A stretch of 64,000 nt of DNA. Origin: Rhizobiaceae bacterium (GTDB lineage: Bacteria > Pseudomonadota > Alphaproteobacteria > Rhizobiales > Rhizobiaceae). The stretch is taken from positions 124,001 to 188,000 of the forward strand of contig JAHBYW010000005.1 in NCBI GenBank assembly GCA_019635755.1, given 5' to 3'. Below are positions 58,611 to 64,000 of the stretch, in pieces. The notes beneath the pieces are model-generated. The model was not told the origin of the DNA and did not search any database. It saw only the letters and a list, made by a program, of their open reading frames with translations. The position numbers were made by a program, and so were the translations under genes. The stretch's first letter is position 1. Each line of letters begins with the position of its first letter.

Positions 58611-59698
58611 GCCCGGGCAGCCTCGGTTCCGTCGCCGAGTACGAAGCCCGCATCGCCGAGCTGGAGCGCAAGGTCAGGAGCCTGCAGGAGCAGCGCAAGC
58701 TGCCGGGGCTCTCCTCCGGGGGCGCGAAGCGCTTCGTGGAGCGCTACGCCATCATCGGCATCTGGGTGCTGCTCATCGCGGTCTTCGCCCTGATCGACAA
58801 TTATGTCTACGGCTCGTCCCGCTTCCTCACCTGGATCAACTTCTCGACGATGTTCGGCACCCAGGCCGTGCTGGTCGTGCTGACGCTCGGCCTGCTCCTG
58901 CCGCTGACGGCCGGCGACTTCGATCTGTCCGGCGCCGCCACGATGACCGTGGTCTCGCTTGCGGTCGCGATCATGATCAGCACGCAGCAGACGCCGACCA
59001 TGGCCGCGGTGCTGATCGGCCTTGCCATCGGCGGGCTCGTCGGCGCCGCCAACGCGTTCTTCACTATCTACTTCCGCATTCATTCGCTCATCGTCACGCT
59101 CGGCATGGCGACTTTCCTCATCGGCATCGCCAAGTGGATCAGCGCGTCGCGGACCGTGTCGATCTTCGGCAGCAATCCCAGCCTGATCGAATGGGTCAAC
59201 CAGGCGCGCATCTTCAATGTCTCCATGTCCTTCTGGTACGCGCTGCTGCTCTGCATCGCGGTCTGGTACTTCCTCGAATACACCACGCAGGGCCGCAAGC
59301 TGCTGTTCGTCGGCCGCGCCCGCGAGGTCGCACGGCTGGCCGGCATCCGGGTCGAGGCCGTGCGGGCGTGGGCGCTCGTCGGCGCCGGCGTGATCGCGGC
59401 CCTGGCCGGTATCCTCGCCGTCGGCATCAATGGCTCGGCCGACCCGAGCTCGCGCGTCGGCCTGCTCCTGCCGGCCTTCGCCGCGGCGTTCCTCGGCGCG
59501 ACCAGCATCGTCCCCGGGCGCTTCAACCCTTGGGGTTCGTTCATCGGCGTGTTCCTCCTCGCCACCGGCATATCGGGCCTGCAGATCTTCGGGATCCCGA
59601 ACTGGGTCCAGGATCTCTTCTACGGCGGGGGCCTGATCCTCGCGGTCGCGGCATCGCAGCTCGTGCGCCGGCGCCGGCCGATGGAGTTCGGCGGATGA
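58607..59698 (+). CDS. Sugar-type ABC permease with coiled-coil N-terminus
   Basis: The 363-residue protein starts at a GTG overlapping the ATPase stop (GTGA). Residues about 8-35 form a charged coiled coil (GSVAEYEARIAELERKVRSL) that ordinary RbsC-type permeases lack. The permease follows with 8-9 membrane segments: LTLGLLLPLTAGDFDLSGAA, HSLIVTLGMATFLIGIAKWI, RAREVARLAGIRVEAVRAWA. The N-terminal segment should be cytosolic, where it could meet HyuA, which begins with nearly the same segment. It is the only permease of this transporter, so it would act as a homodimer. Confidence 0.9.
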   Translation: MSPGSLGSVAEYEARIAELERKVRSLQEQRKLPGLSSGGAKRFVERYAIIGIWVLLIAVFALIDNYVYGSSRFLTWINFSTMFGTQAVLVVLTLGLLLPLTAGDFDLSGAATMTVVSLAVAIMISTQQTPTMAAVLIGLAIGGLVGAANAFFTIYFRIHSLIVTLGMATFLIGIAKWISASRTVSIFGSNPSLIEWVNQARIFNVSMSFWYALLLCIAVWYFLEYTTQGRKLLFVGRAREVARLAGIRVEAVRAWALVGAGVIAALAGILAVGINGSADPSSRVGLLLPAFAAAFLGATSIVPGRFNPWGSFIGVFLLATGISGLQIFGIPNWVQDLFYGGGLILAVAASQLVRRRRPMEFGG

Positions 59699-59733
59699 GG
59701 CCTGCGACGCAGAGACGGTCAGGCTGACGCACG

Positions 59734-60084
59734 ATGCGGTGGGAGAACACGGCCTTGCGGCAGCCAGTCGAGCACCCCGGATGGCGGAACATGGTGGTCC
59801 GCGTTCCGCTGGCGTCCGACTATGAGGGCGGCCTGCGCACGCTGAGGGCGCTGGAGCATTGGCTGGCCGAGCATCACCGGCCGGTAGCCCTGTTCCGGGC
59901 GGACGGCCGGCCGCGCAGCGACGTCGTCTGCGTCGCGGTGCCGGAAGACCGGCCCGAGCAGGCGCTTGCCTGGCGGACCTTCTGCGGCGAGCTCGGCGTT
60001 GCGCGCGGCATGGTTCAGTGGCGAACCGCCGCGCTGCCGCCGGTGCCGTCGGAGCCGCCGTTCAGCATGGATTTCGACGAATAG
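59734..60084 (+). CDS. Hypothetical protein, 116 residues
   Basis: The gene lies 35 bases behind the permease and before the hydrolase-fold gene, in the same direction. The protein is soluble and mixed alpha/beta in look, with EHPGWRNMVVRVPLASDYEG, LRALEHWLAEHHRPVALFRA and VCVAVPEDRPEQALAWRTF. No family is recognised, and no metal-binding or catalytic cluster is obvious. Its place in the operon suggests a role with the imported compound; this is inference. Confidence 0.6.
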   Translation: MRWENTALRQPVEHPGWRNMVVRVPLASDYEGGLRTLRALEHWLAEHHRPVALFRADGRPRSDVVCVAVPEDRPEQALAWRTFCGELGVARGMVQWRTAALPPVPSEPPFSMDFDE

Positions 60085-60132
60085 CATCACGGAGAAGAGC
60101 GCCGTCGAGGCGCCGGAATGCAGGAGGAGTGC

Positions 60133-60963
60133 GTGCCAGTCGCGGCGATCAACGGTCACAACATGTATTACGAGGTGCACGGCAGCGGACCTCCGGCCCT
60201 CTGCTCGGGCGGCTGGGGCACGTTCTGCCACGGCGAGCACCGGCATCTCGCGCGAGGCCTGACCGACCGCTACAGCGTGCTGATCTTCGACCATCGCGGC
60301 ATCGGCGAGTCGGACGACGACATGTCCGTCGCTCCGACGATGAAGCTCTATGCCAACGACGTCGCCGGGCTGCTCGACCATCTGGGCTGGAAGGACGTGC
60401 ATTTCATCGGCCTTGTCGGCATGGGCGCCTGCATCGCGCAGGAGGTTGCGATCGGCCGGCCGGATCTCGTCCGCTCCATGGTCAACATGGGCACCTGGGC
60501 GAAACCCGACGTGCTGTTCACGCACCAGATGGAGATGCTGCGCGAAGTGCACCGCGTGATGGGCTGGGAAGCGTTCCAGAAGCTCGTTTGCCTGTGGTCG
60601 TTCGAAGAGAACTACTATCTGGAGAACGAGGCACGCATCCTCGGCCCCCAGGGCCCGTGGCGCGAACTTCGCGGCCGCCTGCCGGCGCATGAGCGCCTGA
60701 TCGGCTCGTGCCTGTCGCACGACGTGACCGACCGGCTGGGCCGGATCCAGGCCGATTCGCTGGTCATCCACTGCCCGCTCGACACCGTGACCGGGCCACG
60801 GCTGACGCGGCCGATCGAGGCGATGATCCCCAATGCGCGGGGCGCCGTGCTCGACGGCTGCGCCCATGTCGTCGCGGGGAAGGAGATGCGGGGTCGGTTC
60901 TCCGAGCTGCTGCTCGGCTTCCTCGCCGACGTTGACCGCAAGAAGGGTGCGCCGCTGCAATGA
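60133..60963 (+). CDS. Alpha/beta-hydrolase-fold protein lacking the nucleophile Ser
   Basis: The 276-residue protein has the fold landmarks INGHNMYYEVHGSGPPALCS, LIFDHRGIGESDDDM and HFIGLVGMGACIAQEVA, then HCPLDTVTG and LDGCAHVVAGKE, where Asp and His of a triad would lie. At the nucleophile elbow the usual G-x-S-x-G reads G-L-V-G-M-G, so the Ser is missing (Gly at about residue 96). It may be non-hydrolytic (cofactor-independent lyase or dioxygenase-like) or inactive. I prefer the GTG at 60133, which has AGGAGG 6 bases upstream; an ATG at 60118 would place the start on that site. Confidence 0.82.
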   Translation: MPVAAINGHNMYYEVHGSGPPALCSGGWGTFCHGEHRHLARGLTDRYSVLIFDHRGIGESDDDMSVAPTMKLYANDVAGLLDHLGWKDVHFIGLVGMGACIAQEVAIGRPDLVRSMVNMGTWAKPDVLFTHQMEMLREVHRVMGWEAFQKLVCLWSFEENYYLENEARILGPQGPWRELRGRLPAHERLIGSCLSHDVTDRLGRIQADSLVIHCPLDTVTGPRLTRPIEAMIPNARGAVLDGCAHVVAGKEMRGRFSELLLGFLADVDRKKGAPLQ

Positions 60964-62216
60964 ATACTCGTGTCACTCCCGCGCCCGCGGTTCCCGCACC
61001 GTCCGGCGGCGCGCCGTCCGGTCCGCTCGCCGGCATCCGCGTGATCGAATGCGGCCAGCTGCTGGCGGGTCCGTTCGTGGGCAGCCGCCTGGCCGATTTC
61101 GGCGCCGAGGTCATCAAGGTCGAGACGCCGGGTGCCGGCGATCCGATGCGCGAATGGGGCCACCACCGCTACCAGGGCCATAGCCTGTGGTGGCCGACGC
61201 TGTCGCGCAACAAGAAGTCGGTGACGGCAAACATGCGCGATCCGCGCGGCCGCGACCTCGTGCGCCGTCTGGCTCTAGCGTCCGACGCGCTGCTCGAGAA
61301 CTTCAAGCCGGGCACGATGGAGAAGTGGGAACTCGGCCCCGCGGACCTGCAGAAGGAGAATCCGCGGCTGATCTTCGTCCGCGTCTCTGGCTACGGGCAG
61401 ACGGGACCGTACTCGGACCGGCCCGGATTCGCCAGCGTTGGCGAGGCGATGGGCGGCATCCGCTACATCAACGGTTTTCCCGACTCCGCGCCGCCGCGTT
61501 TCGGCATATCGCTCGGCGATACGCTCACCGCCCTGTTCGCCTTCGAGGGGTTGATGATGGCGCTCTACTGGCGCGACGCCGCGGGCGGCGGCAAGGGCCA
61601 GGTCGTGGACGCCTCCATCGTCGAAAGCTGCTTCTCGATGCTGGAGAGCACCCTGCCGGAATATGACAAATGCGGCGTCATCCGCCAGCCGTCGGGGACC
61701 GGCCTGCCCAACGTCGCGCCGTCGAACATCTATCCGACCAAGGACGGCACCTACATGGTCATCGCCGCCAACGTCGACCCGATGTACCGCCGGCTGTGCC
61801 AGGCGATGGGGCGTCCCGAACTGGCCGAGGATCCGCGCTTCCTGACCCATGTCGCGCGCGGCAACAACGTCGCCGAGCTCGACGGCCTGATCGCCGACTG
61901 GACCCGGACGCTGACGAAGGAGGAACTGGCTGCGACGCTCGACCAGCACGGTGTCGTCTGCGGCCCGATCCATTCGATCGCCGACATCGCCGCCGATCCC
62001 CATTTCCAGGCGCGCGACATGATCCTGCGCAAGGAGGATCCGCGCTTCGGGGACATCGCCATTCCCGGCATCGCGCCAAAGCTGTCACAGACGCCAGGGG
62101 ACGTGTCGTGGCTGGGCGCCGACCGGCCCGGCAAAGACAATGCGGATGTCTACGGCGCACTGCTCGGGATCGGCAGCCGCGAACTGGAACAGCTGGGCGC
62201 GGACGGGATCGTCTAG
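60960..62216 (+). CDS. Second family III CoA transferase (CaiB/BaiF)
   Basis: The 418-residue enzyme overlaps the previous stop by 4 bases (ATGA). A Pro/Ala-rich N-terminus of about 20 residues precedes the family core: LAGIRVIECGQLLAGPFVGS, DFGAEVIKVETPGAGDPMRE, SRNKKSVTANMRDPRGRDLV, RVSGYGQTGPYSDRPGFASV. The catalytic Asp is expected in the ISLGDTLTALFAFEG region. It probably attaches CoA to an acid formed from the imported compound. Last gene of the operon. Confidence 0.9.
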   Translation: MNTRVTPAPAVPAPSGGAPSGPLAGIRVIECGQLLAGPFVGSRLADFGAEVIKVETPGAGDPMREWGHHRYQGHSLWWPTLSRNKKSVTANMRDPRGRDLVRRLALASDALLENFKPGTMEKWELGPADLQKENPRLIFVRVSGYGQTGPYSDRPGFASVGEAMGGIRYINGFPDSAPPRFGISLGDTLTALFAFEGLMMALYWRDAAGGGKGQVVDASIVESCFSMLESTLPEYDKCGVIRQPSGTGLPNVAPSNIYPTKDGTYMVIAANVDPMYRRLCQAMGRPELAEDPRFLTHVARGNNVAELDGLIADWTRTLTKEELAATLDQHGVVCGPIHSIADIAADPHFQARDMILRKEDPRFGDIAIPGIAPKLSQTPGDVSWLGADRPGKDNADVYGALLGIGSRELEQLGADGIV

Positions 62217-62310
62217 CCGAGCTGGAGAGGTCATGGCCTATCCGATCTCATTTGGCCGCATCTGTGCGACGCGGTGATTCCACCTTGCTGCAGAATGCTC
62301 CGGCCTGCCG

Positions 62311-63117
62311 CTACTCCGCGGCCGGCGGGCGGCCTGCCGGTCCATCATAGTCGATCGCCTTGTCGGCATGGTTCGACATGATGAAACCGATCGGCCGCTG
62401 TGTCTCTTCGTAGACATGCGCGACGAGGCTTGCCGTCCGCGCCAGGATCGGCAGGCCCTTCATGGCGCCGAGCGGATAGCCTGCGTCCAGCATCACGGCG
62501 GGAATGGCGCCGCTGACGTTGATCGGCAGCGCACGCCCCATCGCCGCCGGCGCGGCGGCGGCGAGCGCCCGCAGCATCCGCACGTGGTCGCCGGACACGC
62601 CCTTCTCGTCGGCCAGCGCCAGCAGGACATTGGCGCGGGGATCGCCCCCGGAGTGCTGCGGATGGCCGATGCCGGGTGCCTTCTGCCGGGCGGCCTTCAG
62701 CGCCGCCAGCCCCGCGGAGGCAACCTCGTCATAGGTCTGGCCGCTTTCGCGTGCCTCGGCGACCAGGTCCGCGAGAAAGCGCCCCGCCACTTCCGAACTT
62801 CCGGCGACAACAGTGCCCATGCCCAGGATGCCGGCGGCGATCGCGCCTTGCGTGGCCTCCGGCGCGGCGGCGAGCGTGAGGCGCGCCGCCTGGACCGACG
62901 GCACCAGCCCATGCTCGGCGATGGCGACCATCACGGCGTCCGTGAAGAACCGCTGGAGGTCGGTCGGCATCGCGCCGGTGACCAGGAAGTAGAAATAGTC
63001 GGTGAAGCCGACCTTGCCGATCAGGTCACCGCATAGGTCCTTGCCGCGCACCGTGATCGAGTCTGCATCCGCCGTGGCGATCGCCGTCAGATTGCCGTCC
63101 TGCTTGCCGATGCGCAT
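62311..63117 (-). CDS. Citryl-CoA lyase-like protein (short citrate synthase fold)
   Basis: The 268-residue protein resembles the short citrate-synthase-like group annotated as citryl-CoA lyase: ITVRGKDLCGDLIGKVGFTD, FYFLVTGAMPTDLQRFF, AEHGLVPSVQAARLTLAAAP and APGIGHPQHSGGDPRANVLL. It is about 100 residues shorter than full citrate synthase. The expected reaction is cleavage of a citryl-CoA-type thioester to acetyl-CoA and a ketoacid, or the reverse. It is convergent with the CoA transferase gene, and the two may work on the same acid. Confidence 0.82.
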   Translation of the reverse strand: MRIGKQDGNLTAIATADADSITVRGKDLCGDLIGKVGFTDYFYFLVTGAMPTDLQRFFTDAVMVAIAEHGLVPSVQAARLTLAAAPEATQGAIAAGILGMGTVVAGSSEVAGRFLADLVAEARESGQTYDEVASAGLAALKAARQKAPGIGHPQHSGGDPRANVLLALADEKGVSGDHVRMLRALAAAAPAAMGRALPINVSGAIPAVMLDAGYPLGAMKGLPILARTASLVAHVYEETQRPIGFIMSNHADKAIDYDGPAGRPPAAE

Positions 63118-63316
63118 GCCGCTCCCACCGTTTGAATTCGTGCCAACACTCTAGTCGCCAACAAGATCATTCCGCCACCCCATGCGACGAAGATGTGCGC
63201 CGGCGATCGGCGTGCGGCGTCTTGCGCGGGGTTGCGCAAACATCCGGGCGCCGATGGGCCATTTGTTCTCTCACGAGCCGCGGCAATGGTGCCCGGCCGG
63301 TCAAGAAGAGAGGAGA

Positions 63317-63652
63317 ATGACCATGTTCAAGAAGCTCACCACCGCCGCCCTCACCGCGCTGGCCATCGCCGCCGGCGGCATCGGGACGGCCCAGGCAGGA
63401 TATGTCGGCGCCTACGAGTCGGAGACCTATTCGCAGGTCTACTTCGCCGGCAACTACACGGAAGTCTGCATCGAAGGCGACGGGTGGTCCGATATCGACC
63501 TGTCGGTCTACGACGAGAACGGCAACCTGATCGACGCCAGCACCGGTTCCGGCGCGTTCGAATGCGTCTCCTTCACGCCGGCCTGGACGGGGCAGTTCAC
63601 CTTCGTCGTCGAGAACTATGGCGAAGGCACGCAGTTCCGGTGGGTCGTCTGA
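63317..63652 (+). CDS. Small secreted protein, PPC-like domain
   Basis: The 111-residue protein starts at the ATG 63317 with GAGAGGAG just upstream. A signal peptide (MTMFKKLTTAALTALAIAAG, cleavage after AQA) is followed by a single beta-rich domain: VYFAGNYTEVCIEGDGWSDI, DLSVYDENGNLIDAS, FECVSFTPAWTGQFTFVVEN. This pattern resembles bacterial pre-peptidase C-terminal (PPC) domains, here standing alone. Two Cys residues after the leader could form a disulfide. Probably exported; function unknown. Confidence 0.8.
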   Translation: MTMFKKLTTAALTALAIAAGGIGTAQAGYVGAYESETYSQVYFAGNYTEVCIEGDGWSDIDLSVYDENGNLIDASTGSGAFECVSFTPAWTGQFTFVVENYGEGTQFRWVV

Positions 63653-63716
63653 CCGGACGAGCGCCTGCATGGCGCTTCGGCAAGAGGCAGGCAGCGACCA
63701 ACAGTGCCAGACGCGA

Positions 63717-63744
63717 CCGGCCCGGCGAGCGATCGCCGGGCCGG
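63717..63744. terminator. Strong GC hairpin between convergent genes
   Basis: CCGGCCCGGCGA (63717-63728) pairs perfectly with TCGCCGGGCCGG (63733-63744) around a GCGA loop, a 12-bp stem. It lies between the convergent ends of the secreted-protein gene and the glycosylase gene, so it can act in both directions. No T-run follows. Confidence 0.6.
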
Positions 63745-63767
63745 CTGCGTTGCGGGCGGGCTGCGCG

Positions 63768-64000
63768 TCAGGCCCGTGGAAACCGGCGGCTGAGGAACGC
63801 CGACCCCGCCAGTCCGAACCGCCAAGGGGCGTCGACGGCGCGGGTGATGCCGATACGCGGCCCGGCGATCGTCGCCAATGGCTCCGCAGGCAGCGCGAGG
63901 CGGAACGGCGGCCGGTCGAGGGCCCGCCCGTCCAGCCGGATGTCGACGCCGAGCGCCTGGCAGAGCCGCCCGGGCCCCGCACAGAGCAGACGGTCCACCT
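63768..64000 (-). CDS. DNA-3-methyladenine glycosylase, AAG/Mpg family (5' part outside window)
   Basis: The visible C-terminal 76 residues match the end of the alkyladenine glycosylase family: LLCAGPGRLCQALGVDIRLD, a central PRIGITRAVDAPWRFG and the ending SAFLSRRFPRA. These enzymes remove alkylated purines in base-excision repair. The N-terminal part, with the catalytic Glu, lies beyond the window's right end. Confidence 0.88.
   Translation of the reverse strand, partial: VDRLLCAGPGRLCQALGVDIRLDGRALDRPPFRLALPAEPLATIAGPRIGITRAVDAPWRFGLAGSAFLSRRFPRA

Overview
The window is GC-rich DNA from an aerobic alphaproteobacterium, most likely a member of the Hyphomicrobiales (Mesorhizobium/Aminobacter-like). 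This rests on codon use, on tRNA fragments of alphaproteobacterial type and on gene content: a long class Ia NrdA, MesD/MesX, rhizobial sugar-type ABC transporters and hydantoinase operons. It falls into two parts that meet near 25 kb.

Part A (about 1-25 kb) is a vitamin-B12-economy island. After a partial ABC-F ATPase gene there are four cobalamin riboswitches. Riboswitch 1 precedes class Ia ribonucleotide reductase nrdA-nrdB and a BtuF-like protein. Riboswitch 2 precedes a Rieske oxygenase, its flavin/ferredoxin reductase, a 92-residue protein and a second Rieske oxygenase. Riboswitch 3, on the minus strand, precedes mesX-mesD (oxygen-dependent, B12- and folate-independent methionine synthase) and a flavin reductase. 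Riboswitch 4 precedes a CbiX-like/ferredoxin fusion and a nickel/peptide-type ABC importer (binding protein and two permeases, no ATPase), with a second BtuF-like gene and a membrane protein convergent to it. NrdAB and MesDX replace B12-dependent enzymes (NrdJ, MetH) and need O2, as the Rieske enzymes do. The island shows decay: frameshifts in nrdB, in the binding-protein gene and in a hypothetical gene, and a nonsense codon in the tyrosine integrase at its right edge. That integrase lies between a tRNA-Phe 3' fragment and a tRNA-Arg(ACG) 3' fragment, which look like attachment-site remnants.

Part B (about 25-64 kb) has no broken genes that I can see. It begins with an AraC regulator divergent from a seven-gene operon: sugar-type ABC permease, binding protein, a permease fused to an SMP-30-like propeller, a second propeller protein, ABC ATPase, acyl-CoA ligase and enoyl-CoA hydratase. 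Next is the conserved transglutaminase / ATP-grasp-alpha-E / transglutaminase cluster on the minus strand. A GntR regulator follows, then a long minus-strand catabolic series: CoA transferase, acyl-CoA dehydrogenase, MaoC, MmgE/PrpD, isochorismatase, HMG-CoA lyase, then a second isochorismatase, a Sua5/YrdC-like protein, HyuB and HyuA. Divergent from HyuA is a second ABC operon (binding protein, ATPase, permease) continuing into a small hypothetical gene, an alpha/beta-hydrolase-fold protein and a second CoA transferase. A citryl-CoA-lyase-like gene, a small secreted protein and a truncated 3-methyladenine glycosylase gene close the window.

The likely logic of part B is import of cyclic amide or ureide-like compounds, ATP-dependent ring opening by HyuAB, amide hydrolysis by the isochorismatase-fold enzymes and beta-oxidation-like processing of the acids. 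The substrates are not identifiable from sequence. A coiled-coil N-terminus shared by HyuA and the second permease hints at a physical link between uptake and ring opening.
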